A stretch of 64,000 bases of DNA from NCBI GenBank assembly GCA_963677915.2, contig CAXXGE010000008.1, positions 1 through 64,000 on the forward strand. The letters are read 5' to 3'. Position 1 is the first letter of the stretch, and each line of letters opens with the position of its first letter. Source of the stretch: G963677915 sp963677915. GTDB lineage: Bacteria > Bacillota > Clostridia > Lachnospirales > Vallitaleaceae. A program made the position numbers and the translations under genes. The notes below the pieces were generated by a model. It was not told where the DNA came from. It worked only from the letters and a program-made list of their open reading frames with translations, and ran no database searches. This document shows, in pieces, positions 49,247 through 58,396 of this stretch.

Positions 49247-50089
49247 ATGGGCACACTCTATCTGGTCGCGACCCCAATCGGCAATCTGGAGGATATCAGT
49301 TATCGCGCCATCAGAATACTGCAGGAAGTGGACTATATCGCGGCTGAAGATACCAGGCATACCCTGAAGCTCTTGAACCACTTCGAGATCACGACCCATC
49401 TGGAAAGCTACCATGAACACAACCGATATGAGAAGGGCGAGAAGATTGCGAGGGACCTTGAGCAAGGGAAGAATGTCGCGCTGGTAACAGATGCAGGAAC
49501 GCCGGCGATCTCCGATCCCGGTGAAGACCTGGTCAGGCTCTGCAACGAAAGGGGACTTGCGGTGACGTCGGTCCCGGGTGCGGCGGCCTTCGTAACGGGG
49601 CTTATTCTGTCTGGAAAGGATACAAAGCGCTTCATCTTCGACGGCTTTCTTCCTATGGACAAAAAAGAGAGGGCCAAAAGGATCGAAGAACTGAGCGGCG
49701 AATTCCGAACGACCATTCTTTATGAAGCGCCGCATAAGCTGAAGCGAACACTGAAAGACCTGAGTGATGCCCTGGGTGGCGGCCGCCAGATTTCAATAGC
49801 CAGGGAACTGACGAAGAAATTCGAGGAGGTGCTGAACGTCACGCTGGAAGAAGCGGTTCAGTACTATGCTGACAATGACCCACGGGGTGAATACGTGCTT
49901 GTCATCGAAGGCGGCGACAGGGAGGCTGCTGAAAAACGGGAAATGGAAGCGATGCTCTCGATGTCGCTGGAAGAACATCTGGAGAAATGCCTGTCTGAAG
50001 GTCTGAACAAGAAGGATGCCATCAAACAGGTCGCCAAAGAGCGGAGGCTGCCCAAAAGGGAAGTCTACAATCATTTCAATAGAGATTGA
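49247..50089 (+). CDS. rsmI: 16S rRNA (cytidine-1402-2'-O)-methyltransferase
   Basis: 280 residues. TLYLVATPIGNLEDISYRAI, AAEDTRHTLKLLNHF, LVTDAGTPAISDPGE and SVPGAAAFVTGLILSG are the RsmI (tetrapyrrole-methylase fold) motifs. It modifies the 16S decoding centre. AAGGAGG precedes the ATG. Confidence 0.96.
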   Translation: MGTLYLVATPIGNLEDISYRAIRILQEVDYIAAEDTRHTLKLLNHFEITTHLESYHEHNRYEKGEKIARDLEQGKNVALVTDAGTPAISDPGEDLVRLCNERGLAVTSVPGAAAFVTGLILSGKDTKRFIFDGFLPMDKKERAKRIEELSGEFRTTILYEAPHKLKRTLKDLSDALGGGRQISIARELTKKFEEVLNVTLEEAVQYYADNDPRGEYVLVIEGGDREAAEKREMEAMLSMSLEEHLEKCLSEGLNKKDAIKQVAKERRLPKREVYNHFNRD

Positions 50090-50091
50090 AT

Positions 50092-50143
50092 AAAAAAGTC
50101 TGCTAGGACAGCCATACGGCATTGTCTCAGCAGACTTTTTTGT
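50092..50143 (+). terminator. Terminator between rsmI and thioesterase
   Basis: AAAAAAGTCTGCT and AGCAGACTTTTTT with a nested GACA/TGTC stem; usable in both directions. Confidence 0.9.
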
Positions 50144-50559
50144 TATCTTAAGGTTTTTGCTATACGCTGAAGTTCTTTCTCTTCATCTGTCAACTCACCC
50201 AGAGTGAGGTGGTGCGGCTGTTTATTGCCATTCTCGTCCACATAGACGAATGTGACGAAGCCTTCAACCAGCACCTTGCCGGTGTTGGTCGACAGTGTCT
50301 TGTTGTAAACGGTGATGCTGGTCGTACCCGCATCGACGACTTTTGCTGTGATTTCAAGCACATCGCCTTTCTTTGCAGGGACATTGAACCGCATGCCATG
50401 GACTTTCAGGCAGACAATGCCGTCGGGATTGCCGACAGCCAGGGCTGCAGCCACGAAGCTGCCCTCGACAAACCATTCGGCCATGCGTCCTGCGAAAAGG
50501 GTGCCGTGGTGGTTGAGGTCCGCTCCTTTGACAAGGCGGGCGGATTGATGTGTTTTCAT
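50143..50559 (-). CDS. Acyl-CoA thioesterase, hotdog fold
   Basis: 138 residues. DLNHHGTLFAGRMAEWFVEG is the YciA/BFIT-type hotdog core (N.hG.lfgG...w), and FVYVDENGNKQPHH follows. It hydrolyses acyl-CoA esters; chain length is not predictable. Two genes on this strand (this and the ferredoxin) are separated by a terminator. Confidence 0.88.
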   Translation of the reverse strand: MKTHQSARLVKGADLNHHGTLFAGRMAEWFVEGSFVAAALAVGNPDGIVCLKVHGMRFNVPAKKGDVLEITAKVVDAGTTSITVYNKTLSTNTGKVLVEGFVTFVYVDENGNKQPHHLTLGELTDEEKELQRIAKTLR

Positions 50560-50581
50560 AGTAAAACCTCCCTTTGAGAAA

Positions 50582-50615
50582 GAAAAAACCTATCCAAGAT
50601 TAGATAGGTTTCCTT
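50582..50615 (-). terminator. Terminator of the ferredoxin gene
   Basis: AACCTATC and GATAGGTT stem with a T run on the minus strand. Confidence 0.85.
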
Positions 50616-50624
50616 CACAGAATA

Positions 50625-50795
50625 TTATTCTGGTTGTGGAGCATCCACTGGGCAGACATCTGCGCAAGCGCCGCAATCGATGCAGTCATCTGGGTTGATA
50701 ACATAGATGCCATCGCCTTCGGAGATAGCGCCTGTTGGACACTCGGCTTCACAAGCTCCACATGAGATACATTCATCATTGATTTTATATGCCAT
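50625..50795 (-). CDS. 2[4Fe-4S] ferredoxin
   Basis: 56 residues: MAYKINDECISCGACEAECP, then CIDCGACADVCPVDAP. Two CxxCxxCxxxCP clusters give the clostridial-type ferredoxin, an electron carrier for fermentation enzymes. AGGAGG lies seven bases before the ATG. It is a single-gene unit with its own terminator. Confidence 0.97.
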   Translation of the reverse strand: MAYKINDECISCGACEAECPTGAISEGDGIYVINPDDCIDCGACADVCPVDAPQPE

Positions 50796-50880
50796 TAAGA
50801 CACCTCCTGATAGTCATACTACGAGTTAATCTCGTTTTTTTATTTTAAACCAAATAGGATGACAAGTAAAGCATTTTTGT

Positions 50881-51627
50881 TTAACTTGACAAATCTGTGA
50901 CAACATTTGCATTATGTTTTTCGAACAGTTCAACAGCTTCTTTTAGTTCATCCGCCGTGGGTTCATCTGTGCCTTCAAGTGGATTGTCGATTCCCAGTTC
51001 CTGCCACTTGAAATTTCCCAGTTTATGATATGGAAGGATTTCAATCCTCTCAATATTTCCGAATCCGGAAAGGTAGCGGGATAGGCCGTCTATGCTTTCC
51101 GCCTGGTCGGTCAAACCGGGAACCAGCACATACCGTATCCAGGTGGGAATATTCCGGCTGCTTATATATTCCATAAACTGCAGCGTAGGTTCAAGACGCA
51201 CCCCGGTCAAATCCTTGTAACGTGAGGCATCATAATGCTTTATATCCAGCAGTACCAGATCCACATACGCCAGTATCTGTCGGGTCTTTTCATTGAACAG
51301 GTAGCCGGACGTGTCGAGAGCGGTATGGATGCCGTGTTTTCTGCATTCTTTCAGGAGATCCAATGTGAAATCCGGCTGCATCAGAGGCTCGCCTCCTGTC
51401 AAAGTGACGCCGCCTTTCGAGAATTTCATGTAGGACTTGTACTTGAGTATCTCAGCCATGACTTCGTTAATGCTCATCTCTTTGCCGCCTTTTGCATCCC
51501 AGGTATCCGGATTGTGGCAATAGAGGCATCTCAAAGGGCACCCCTGGAAAAAGACGACGAATCGGATGCCGGGACCGTCTACAGTTCCGCAGCTTTCCAA
51601 TGAATGGATTTTTCCTTTTTCCGCCAT
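50881..51627 (-). CDS. pflA: Pyruvate formate-lyase activating enzyme
   Basis: 248 residues, radical SAM. The cluster motif CPLRCLYCHNPDTW (CxxxCxxC) follows SCGTVDGPGIRFVVFFQG, both PflA hallmarks. It generates the glycyl radical on PflB. It is encoded 35 bases after pflB. Confidence 0.96.
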   Translation of the reverse strand: MAEKGKIHSLESCGTVDGPGIRFVVFFQGCPLRCLYCHNPDTWDAKGGKEMSINEVMAEILKYKSYMKFSKGGVTLTGGEPLMQPDFTLDLLKECRKHGIHTALDTSGYLFNEKTRQILAYVDLVLLDIKHYDASRYKDLTGVRLEPTLQFMEYISSRNIPTWIRYVLVPGLTDQAESIDGLSRYLSGFGNIERIEILPYHKLGNFKWQELGIDNPLEGTDEPTADELKEAVELFEKHNANVVTDLSS

Positions 51628-51662
51628 ATTGCACCTCCTTGCCAGGTCTCTGAGCGTGTTTG

Positions 51663-53846
51663 TCAGGTTCTTTCGTGGAACGTTCTGTTGATGACGTCGA
51701 GCTGCTGTTCCCGTGTCAGCTTGACGAAGTTGACCGCATAGCCGGAGACACGGATCGTCAGCTGAGGATACAGTTCCGGATGTTCCATCGCATCCATCAG
51801 CATTTCACGGTCGAAGACGTTGACGTTGATATGGTGGCCCCCATCATGGAAGTAGCCATCCAGAATACCCGTCAGGTTCTCGACGCGCATGCCGATGTCC
51901 TTGCCGAGAGCCTTCGGCACGATTGAGAATGTATAGGAGATCCCGTCTTCGGCATGTTCGTAAGGAAGCTTCGCAACGGATGCCATGGACGAAATGGCGC
52001 CAAGACGGTCTCTGCCATGCATTGGATTGGCACCCGGTGCAAATGGCTCGCCGGCTTTTCTCCCGTCAGGTGTTGCCCCTGTTTTTTTACCATACACAAC
52101 ATTCGATGTGATTGTCAAGATGGACATGGTAGGAAGGGAGTCCCTGTATGTCTTGTGTTTTCGCAGTTTGTTCATGAATCGCTCCACAATGTCGTTGGCG
52201 ATGCTGTCGACACGGTCGTCGTTGTTGCCGAAAGCGGGGTAGCTGCCCGGTTCGACTTCGTAGTCTACGGCAAGACCCTCTTCGTTGCGGATGACCCTTA
52301 CTGTAGAGTGCTTGATGGCCGACAGGGAGTCCGCCACGACGGACAGACCGGCTATGCCGCAGGCCGAGGTTCGAAGGATATCCCTGTCATGCAGCGCCAT
52401 CTGGATTCTCTCGTAGGCATATTTGTCATGCATATAGTGAATGATGTTCAGCGTGTTCATATACAGCTGGGAAAGCCAGTCCATGACCTGGTCGAATTTC
52501 CGCATGACCTCGTCATAATCCAGAATTTCACCGGTGACAGGCGCAAATTCGGGTGCGACCTGGACGCCGCTTTTCTCATCCTTGCCCCCGTTGATTGCAT
52601 AGAGAAGCGCCTTGGCAAGATTGGCTCTTGCGCCGAAGAACTGCATCTGTTTGCCGATCGACATGGCGGAGACGCAGCAGGCAATACCGTAGTCGTCGCT
52701 GTATTTCGGACGCATGAGATCGTCGTTTTCGTATTGGATGGAGCTGGTGTCAATGGATACTTTCACCGCATATTTCTTGAAGTTGTCGGGCAGGCTGTTG
52801 GACCAGAGCACGGTCAGATTCGGTTCCGGTGCCGCGCCCAGGTTGTAGAGCGTATGCAGCATCCTGAACGAAGTCTTTGTAACCAGGGTGCGGCCGTCGT
52901 TGCCCATGCCGCCGATTGCCTCCGTCACCCAAGTGGGATCCCCTGAAAAAAGGTCGTTGTAGGAAGGCGTGCGCAGGAAGCGGACCATCCTAAGCTTCAT
53001 GACAAACTGGTCGATGTAGCTCTGGGCCGTCTTCTCATCCAGGATGCCGTCTGCCATGTCCTTCTCGATATAGATATCGAAGAAGGTAGACACCCTTCCG
53101 AGGCTCATGGCAGCGCCGTCCTGTTCCTTGATGGCCGCCAGATATCCAAAGTAGGTCCATTGAATGGCTTCATGTGCGTTTTCAGCGGGCCTGCTGATAT
53201 CGAAACCGTAGCTTGCCGCCATGTCTCTGAGTTCGTGAAGTGCTCTCAACTGTTCGGACAGCTCCTCGCGAAGTGCGATCACATGCGCCTCCATGTAACC
53301 CATTTCCAGAAGTTTTTTCTCCTCCTGTTTCTGAGCAATCAGCGCGTTGACACCATATAGGGCTACCCTTCTGTAGTCGCCGATGATGCGGCCCCTGCCG
53401 TAGGCGTCGGGAAGGCCTGTAATGATACCGGATCTTCTCGCCGCACGCATATCCTCCGTATAGGCATCGAAGACACCGGCATTGTGGGTCTTTCTATAAG
53501 CCGTGAATATCTTCTCTGTCTCAGGGTCCAATTCATAGCCATAGGACTCCAAAGCGGATTTGACCACACGGATGCCGCCGTTTGGCATGATGCCTCTCTT
53601 GAGCGGCCTGTCTGTCTGGAAGCCTACGATGGATTCGAGGTCCTTGTCCACATAGCCGGGTCCGTGGGAGATGATGGTGGAAGGCACTGAGGTCTCCGCA
53701 TCGAAGACGCCCTTGCTGCGTTCTTCGCCGAACATTACTTTCACTTTATCCCAAAGCGCGAGCGTATCTTCTGTCGCTTCCGATAAAAAGCTGTCATCAC
53801 CTTCGTACGGGGTATAATTCTTCTGTATAAAATCCTGAACGGTCAT
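51663..53846 (-). CDS. pflB: Formate C-acetyltransferase (pyruvate formate-lyase)
   Basis: 727 residues. Adjacent catalytic Cys in GIACCVSAMSIGKQMQFFGAR and the glycyl-radical site RVSGYAVNFVKLTREQQ near the C-terminus identify PflB, which converts pyruvate and CoA to acetyl-CoA and formate. The start at 53846 has AGGAGG upstream; the longer frame lacks a site. The upstream region has GATAATGATTA, of unclear meaning. Confidence 0.97.
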   Translation of the reverse strand: MTVQDFIQKNYTPYEGDDSFLSEATEDTLALWDKVKVMFGEERSKGVFDAETSVPSTIISHGPGYVDKDLESIVGFQTDRPLKRGIMPNGGIRVVKSALESYGYELDPETEKIFTAYRKTHNAGVFDAYTEDMRAARRSGIITGLPDAYGRGRIIGDYRRVALYGVNALIAQKQEEKKLLEMGYMEAHVIALREELSEQLRALHELRDMAASYGFDISRPAENAHEAIQWTYFGYLAAIKEQDGAAMSLGRVSTFFDIYIEKDMADGILDEKTAQSYIDQFVMKLRMVRFLRTPSYNDLFSGDPTWVTEAIGGMGNDGRTLVTKTSFRMLHTLYNLGAAPEPNLTVLWSNSLPDNFKKYAVKVSIDTSSIQYENDDLMRPKYSDDYGIACCVSAMSIGKQMQFFGARANLAKALLYAINGGKDEKSGVQVAPEFAPVTGEILDYDEVMRKFDQVMDWLSQLYMNTLNIIHYMHDKYAYERIQMALHDRDILRTSACGIAGLSVVADSLSAIKHSTVRVIRNEEGLAVDYEVEPGSYPAFGNNDDRVDSIANDIVERFMNKLRKHKTYRDSLPTMSILTITSNVVYGKKTGATPDGRKAGEPFAPGANPMHGRDRLGAISSMASVAKLPYEHAEDGISYTFSIVPKALGKDIGMRVENLTGILDGYFHDGGHHINVNVFDREMLMDAMEHPELYPQLTIRVSGYAVNFVKLTREQQLDVINRTFHERT

Positions 53847-54003
53847 AAAACCTCCTTGGTGAACGATAATGATTACCATACAGACATTATACTTGTATAT
53901 TGTATACACGTCAAGAATCTATTTGGTAATAATAATTATTTGTTGAATGATGCGCCGATAAGGTGTAGACTTAATTCTAATAGAGTGTACGGGGGCATGG
54001 CAT

Positions 54004-54699
54004 ATGAACGTTTATCAGGAAATCGTTTTTGACATTAAAGGAAAAATTGATGAAGGATTCTATAAACCCGGAGACAGGCTGCCATCGGAAAGAAGCCTGT
54101 CGGAAGCCTATGACGTCAGCAGGATGACGGTCAGACATGCCCTGGGGGAGCTTGAAAGGGAAGGCATTGTCTTCAAGGAGCAGGGCAGGGGCACTTATGT
54201 TTCCCAGGTGCATTTGTGGCAGGAGAACCTGACAAGCTTTACCGAAACACTGAAAAAAAGGGGATTGGAGCCTTCTTCCAAAGTCATTGAATTTTCCACG
54301 GTCCATCATCTTTCAGAGATCAGTGAAGCCATGGGACTGCCGATTGACACCAAGTTTTTCAAGCTGAAGCGGCTGCGTTATGGTAACGATATGCCGATTG
54401 CTTTAGAAACGAACTATCTGCCCGTCGACAGTTTCCCTGGCATGAAGCGGTTTGACATGAGCAAATCGCTGTACAGTGTGATTGAAAAGGAATACGGTTA
54501 CAGTATTGAGAGGCTGTCCTGTGAAATGGATGCAGTCTTGTCAAACCGCAGCCTTATCGATGCCATGCAGCTGCAGAAACCACAGGCGCTGCTGAAGGTT
54601 TCAGCGATTGCCTATACTACCAAGGACAGGAAGCTTTTTTACGAGGAATCCTATTATAGGGCCGATATATACAAATACAGTGTCGATATTAAAAGATGA
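54004..54699 (+). CDS. GntR/HutC-family transcriptional regulator
   Basis: 231 residues: winged-helix (RLPSERSLSEAYDVSRMTVR, then GIVFKEQGRGTYVS) and a UTRA ligand-binding domain. HutC-type regulators usually sense sugars, sugar phosphates or amino-acid derivatives. Divergent from pflB with 157 bases between, so regulation of pfl is possible but unproven. Confidence 0.92.
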   Translation: MNVYQEIVFDIKGKIDEGFYKPGDRLPSERSLSEAYDVSRMTVRHALGELEREGIVFKEQGRGTYVSQVHLWQENLTSFTETLKKRGLEPSSKVIEFSTVHHLSEISEAMGLPIDTKFFKLKRLRYGNDMPIALETNYLPVDSFPGMKRFDMSKSLYSVIEKEYGYSIERLSCEMDAVLSNRSLIDAMQLQKPQALLKVSAIAYTTKDRKLFYEESYYRADIYKYSVDIKR

Positions 54700-54785
54700 T
54701 TTTCGTATATATTGGCAAACGCAGTTCAAAAGTTATATAATATGAATACATAACTAATTTTATAAGGATGAACAAGGAGGTAATC

Positions 54786-55370
54786 ATGAAATCACTCAAA
54801 GGAACCAAGACAGCTGAAAACCTGCTCAAGTCCTTCGCTGGGGAATCACAGGCAAGGATGCGCTACACTTACTATGCGAGCATCGCAAAAAAAGAAGGCT
54901 TCGTGCAGATTTCCAACATTTTCACAGAGACAGCTGACAATGAAAAGGAACATGCAAAACGTTTCTTCAAATTCCTCAACGAGGATTTGAAAGGTGAAGC
55001 TGTTGAAATCCAGGCTGGCTATCCAATCGGCATGGGAACAACACTTGAGAACCTGAAGATGGCAGCTGCCGGAGAGCATGAGGAATGGACGGAGCTGTAT
55101 CCTGATTTTGCCAATGTTGCAGAAGCAGAAGGCTTTATGGAAATCGCCACTGTCTACAGAAAAATAGCAGAGGTTGAGAACAAACACGAAGCCAGATACA
55201 ACAAACTGGCTCAAAACATCATGGATGACAAAGTCTTTAAGAAAGATGAAGAAGTGCTTTGGAAATGCAACAACTGCGGTTATATTCAGGCAGGCAGCGA
55301 GGCGCCTCAGAAATGCCCTGCATGCGCACATCCACAAGCACACTTCGAAGTGTTCGCGGAAACCTATTAG
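54786..55370 (+). CDS. rbr: Rubrerythrin
   Basis: 194 residues. The di-iron four-helix bundle has ESQARMRYTYYA, EKEHAKRFFKFL, EHEEWTELYPDFANVAEAEG and EVENKHEARY ligands. The C-terminal rubredoxin domain has CNNCGY and CPACAHP. It reduces peroxide in anaerobes. AGGAGG precedes the ATG at 54786. Confidence 0.97.
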   Translation: MKSLKGTKTAENLLKSFAGESQARMRYTYYASIAKKEGFVQISNIFTETADNEKEHAKRFFKFLNEDLKGEAVEIQAGYPIGMGTTLENLKMAAAGEHEEWTELYPDFANVAEAEGFMEIATVYRKIAEVENKHEARYNKLAQNIMDDKVFKKDEEVLWKCNNCGYIQAGSEAPQKCPACAHPQAHFEVFAETY

Positions 55371-55392
55371 TAGTAATAAATCATGTTGCCTG

Positions 55393-55446
55393 GACTCATG
55401 CAAGCACTCTTCCAACGGAAGGCGGCTGCGCATGAGTCTTGTTTTT
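55393..55446 (+). terminator. Terminator after rubrerythrin
   Basis: GACTCATGC and GCATGAGTC long stem with a T run. The next gene begins just downstream. Confidence 0.8.
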
Positions 55447-55467
55447 AAAAAAACAAGGAGATCATCG

Positions 55468-55839
55468 ATGAAACATACATTCGCACACAACAATATCAAC
55501 GTTTTCAATCTGGAAAAAAGCATCGATTTCTATAAAAACGCCCTTGGACTGACTGTCATGAGGGAAAAGGAAGCATCCGACGGCAGTTTCAAGATCGTCT
55601 TCATGGGCGACGGGGAAACAAGCCATATGCTGGAACTGACTTGGCTGCGTGATATGGACAGGCCCTATGAGCTGGGGGACAATGAAATCCATCTCGCGCT
55701 GAAAACGGATGACTATGAAGCCAGCTTGAAGCTGCATCAGGAGATGGGCTGTGTCTGCTACATCAACGAGAAGATGGGCATCTACTTCATTGAGGATCCG
55801 GATGGCTACTGGACTGAAATCATCCCGGCGGTGAGGTAG
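55468..55839 (+). CDS. Glyoxalase/VOC-family protein
   Basis: 123 residues, two beta-alpha-beta modules. NNINVFNLEKSIDFYKNALG and IYFIEDPDGYWTEII fit glyoxalase I (lactoylglutathione lyase) relatives, with His, Glu metal ligands. In anaerobes without glutathione the substrate may differ. AAGGAG precedes the ATG. It is followed immediately by the hydrolase gene. Confidence 0.85.
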   Translation: MKHTFAHNNINVFNLEKSIDFYKNALGLTVMREKEASDGSFKIVFMGDGETSHMLELTWLRDMDRPYELGDNEIHLALKTDDYEASLKLHQEMGCVCYINEKMGIYFIEDPDGYWTEIIPAVR

Positions 55840-56451
55840 ATGGAGGTCATCAAGATTCAGACCGGTTCGATGAAGAACAACTGCTATCTGCTCTCGAGCA
55901 GCCAGGGGAGAGGCATTCTTATCGATCCGGGTGTGGACGGACTTGCGATCCTCCGCACCATAAACCGTCACGCAGTCGATGTGAAAGCCATCCTGATTAC
56001 CCATGGACACTCGGACCATACCGGACAGATAGCTTTTCTGCTGAAGGAGCTGGAGGGTGAAATAGAGGTTGTCATGCACAAGAAGGACTGGAACGGTTCG
56101 CTTCATGTATCGAGATTCATGAAGGACGGAGAAAGGTATGAGCTGGATGACATTTCATTGACCGCCATTCTTGTACCTGGACACACCCACGGAAGCCTAT
56201 GTTTCTACAGCCCTCATGATAACTGCATCTTTACCGGCGATACGCTTTTTTACCATTCGATCGGTTCGGAAGCCTATTATGACGGCGACCCCATGGACCT
56301 GACGAACAACATCATCCGAAGGCTTCTACCGCTGCCGGACATTACAATCGTCTATCCGGGCCATATGAACGATACGACTATTCTGGAAGAGAGAACGATG
56401 AACCGATACCTGACGGACAAAGACACACCGGATCCATGGGAGGAACTCTGA
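55840..56451 (+). CDS. Metallo-beta-lactamase-fold hydrolase
   Basis: 203 residues, glyoxalase II/YcbL-like. Metal motif ILITHGHSDHTGQ (HxHxDH), then a second His in VPGHTHGSLCFY, Asp in FTGDTLF and a final His in YPGHMND. Placed next to the glyoxalase-type gene, so it may complete a methylglyoxal-detoxifying pair. This is inference. Confidence 0.9.
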   Translation: MEVIKIQTGSMKNNCYLLSSSQGRGILIDPGVDGLAILRTINRHAVDVKAILITHGHSDHTGQIAFLLKELEGEIEVVMHKKDWNGSLHVSRFMKDGERYELDDISLTAILVPGHTHGSLCFYSPHDNCIFTGDTLFYHSIGSEAYYDGDPMDLTNNIIRRLLPLPDITIVYPGHMNDTTILEERTMNRYLTDKDTPDPWEEL

Positions 56452-57095
56452 TGAGCGGCATATTTATATCCGACTTCGACAATACACTGACCCTGAAGGA
56501 CTTCTACTGGATTGTCATCGACGACTATATCGGAGAGAAGGGGAAGGCATTCTACAGGGAGTGGAAAAAGGAAAAGAAGATCAACGTGGACTTCCTGAAT
56601 ACCATCTTCGGCTGGCACACCTTCAGCGAGGAGGAACATGAGGAGATCCTAGACAAGGTTGAGCTGAGCCAGGGATACAATCAGCTGGTCGGTGCGCTTA
56701 AAGAGATCGGATGGGATTTCCTGGTGCTCAGCGCGGGATTCGACTACTACATCAAAAAGGTGCTGCCAAAATACGGCATCGATAACGCAGAGATCATATC
56801 CAACAGGGGAAGGTATGAAAACGGGAGGTTCCTGATTGACCCTGATCCGGAGGTATGGTTTTATTCTGATGTCTATGGTGTTGACAAGGAGAAAGTGGTT
56901 AAGCGCAGCAAGGACAAGTACGACAGGGTTTTCTTTGCCGGGGACTCTGAGCCAGATTTCCTTGCGGCAAAAGCGGCGGATGTGAGGTTCGCAAAGGAAG
57001 AGCTGGCCGCGCTGTTGGAGCGGGAAGGCATCGATTACTACCCCTATGAGAATTTTGAGGATATCGCCAGGACGGTAAAGGATTTGATAGAATGA
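56451..57095 (+). CDS. HAD-family phosphatase, MtnX/SerB-like
   Basis: 214 residues. Motif I ISDFDNTLTLKDFYW, motif II LVLSAGFDYYIKK, and motif III/IV FFAGDSEPDFLAAKAADVRFA place it in subfamily IB (SerB/MtnX). The substrate is a phosphorylated metabolite. The ATG overlaps the stop of the preceding gene. Confidence 0.87.
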   Translation: MSGIFISDFDNTLTLKDFYWIVIDDYIGEKGKAFYREWKKEKKINVDFLNTIFGWHTFSEEEHEEILDKVELSQGYNQLVGALKEIGWDFLVLSAGFDYYIKKVLPKYGIDNAEIISNRGRYENGRFLIDPDPEVWFYSDVYGVDKEKVVKRSKDKYDRVFFAGDSEPDFLAAKAADVRFAKEELAALLEREGIDYYPYENFEDIARTVKDLIE

Positions 57096-57571
57096 AAATC
57101 AGCATTGTGTGTGTCGGGAAAATTAAAGAGAAGTTCTATGTGGATGCCATCAGGGAGTATGTGAAGCGGCTCGGCAAATACTGCGACTTGAAGATCATCG
57201 AGGTGAAGGATGAGAAAGCGCCCGAGAACATGTCTGAGGCGATGGAAGAGCAGGTGAAGGAGAAGGAAGGGGACCGAATCCTGAAATCCCTGAGAGATGA
57301 TATGCATGTCATTGCCTTGGCGATTGACGGCAAGCAGCTAAGCTCGGAAGAGCTGGCTGAGAAAATAGACCGGTCAGGCATCAACGGCATTTCCCATATC
57401 GCCTTCATCATTGGCGGATCGCTGGGGCTGTCGGATGCTGTGCTTAACCGTGCGGATTTCAAGCTGTCGTTTTCGAAGATGACCTTTCCGCACCAGCTGA
57501 TGCGGGTGGTGCTGCTGGAGCAGGTGTATAGGGGATTCCGAATAATTAGAGGGGAACCGTATCATAAGTAA
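57092..57571 (+). CDS. rlmH: 23S rRNA (pseudouridine-1915-N3)-methyltransferase
   Basis: 159 residues, SPOUT family. MKISIVCVGKIKEKFY, FIIGGSLGLSDAVL and LSFSKMTFPHQLMR, ending YHK, are diagnostic of RlmH. It overlaps the phosphatase stop by four bases. Confidence 0.97.
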   Translation: MKISIVCVGKIKEKFYVDAIREYVKRLGKYCDLKIIEVKDEKAPENMSEAMEEQVKEKEGDRILKSLRDDMHVIALAIDGKQLSSEELAEKIDRSGINGISHIAFIIGGSLGLSDAVLNRADFKLSFSKMTFPHQLMRVVLLEQVYRGFRIIRGEPYHK

Positions 57572-57584
57572 AAAAACGCAATAA

Positions 57585-57613
57585 TTGACGTACATAAATA
57601 CGTACAGTATAAT
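57585..57613 (+). promoter_or_regulatory. Toxin-antitoxin promoter with operator
   Basis: TTGACG, 17 bases, TATAAT. The spacer holds an inverted repeat ACGTA-N6-TACGT (57588-57603), a likely antitoxin operator. Confidence 0.75.
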
Positions 57614-57635
57614 TGTGTTAGAAGGAGATGAGATT

Positions 57636-57890
57636 ATGACAGTTGTGAATATAACAAGTGCAAGGCAAAACTTATTTCAGCTTATTTCAGACGTGAATGA
57701 ATATTCTGAACCGGTGATAATTACAAATAATAAAGGAAAAAGTGCTGTTCTAATTTCTGAAGATGACTGGAAATGTATAGAAGAAACTTTGATGCTGAAT
57801 TCAATTCCTGGAATGGCTGAGAGCATAATAGAAGGCGGTAAGGAACCATTATCCGAATGTGTTGAATACAACGAGGATGAAGAATGGTAA
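57636..57890 (+). CDS. yefM: YefM/Phd-type antitoxin
   Basis: 84 residues. VVNITSARQNLFQLISDVNE and EPVIITNNKGKSAVLISEDDW are the YefM DNA-binding N-terminal pattern. Neutralises YoeB and represses the module. AAGGAG lies before the ATG at 57636. It overlaps yoeB by seven bases. Confidence 0.94.
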   Translation: MTVVNITSARQNLFQLISDVNEYSEPVIITNNKGKSAVLISEDDWKCIEETLMLNSIPGMAESIIEGGKEPLSECVEYNEDEEW

Positions 57891-58150
57891 ATTACCAAAT
57901 ATATTTTTCAAAGAAAGCGAACAAGGATAAGAAATTGATCAAGCAAGCCGGATTGGAAAATAAAACGAGGGAACTGCTAAAAATATTAGCAGAAAATCCA
58001 TATAAGAATCCACCACCATATGAAAAGTTGGTAGGTAATTTATCGGGATATTTCTCAAGAAGAATTAATATTCAGCATAGAATAGTATATAAAGTGTATG
58101 AAGACGAAAAAGCAGTACAAATTATCCGAATGTGGACACATTATGAGTGA
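57884..58150 (+). CDS. yoeB: Txe/YoeB-type toxin
   Basis: 88 residues. PYEKLVGNLSGYFSRRINIQHRIVYKV and the terminal MWTHYE contain the YoeB catalytic set (Glu, Arg, His, Tyr). YoeB cuts mRNA in the ribosomal A site. Confidence 0.95.
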   Translation: MVNYQIYFSKKANKDKKLIKQAGLENKTRELLKILAENPYKNPPPYEKLVGNLSGYFSRRINIQHRIVYKVYEDEKAVQIIRMWTHYE

Positions 58151-58213
58151 GCAGGGAAAAGATTTCCTCTGCTCATTTTTCATACTTGGTAACATCCGTC
58201 TATATGTCTCTTA

Positions 58214-58272
58214 TTGACCAAATCGGTCAACGGGTGTATAATGTCAATATGAACACTGACCAAACTGGTCGG
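58214..58272 (+). promoter_or_regulatory. Promoter with two TetR-type operators
   Basis: TTGACC, 17 bases, TATAAT. TTGACCAAATCGGTCAA (58214-58230) and TGACCAAACTGGTCGG (58257-58272) are palindromic operators, one on the -35 box and one past the start site. Confidence 0.65.
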
Positions 58273-58291
58273 TAGATGGGAGCTGGGCCTT

Positions 58292-58396
58292 TTGGAAGAT
58301 ATATTAGATAAAATGAATCCGGACAAACGGGTAGGCCTGTTTTATCTTTTGACGATGGGCAATATCGGCGTCAAGTACGGGACAGCTCCTCGTTAA
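58292..58396 (+). pseudogene. TetR-family regulator N-terminal remnant
   Basis: 34 codons from a TTG start: LEDILDKMNPDKRVGLFYLL... The first residues look like the beginning of a TetR regulator, but the helix-turn-helix is missing. It is placed directly after TetR-like operators. Confidence 0.35.

Noticed and set aside
51954..52946. 330-residue plus-strand open frame inside pflB
   Set aside because: Antisense shadow of a strongly conserved enzyme; no independent coding signal.
53850..53885. Fur-type box upstream of pflB (GATAATGATTA)
   Set aside because: Only about half of a Fur palindrome; similar AACGATAA strings occur by chance in other A/T-rich gaps of the window.
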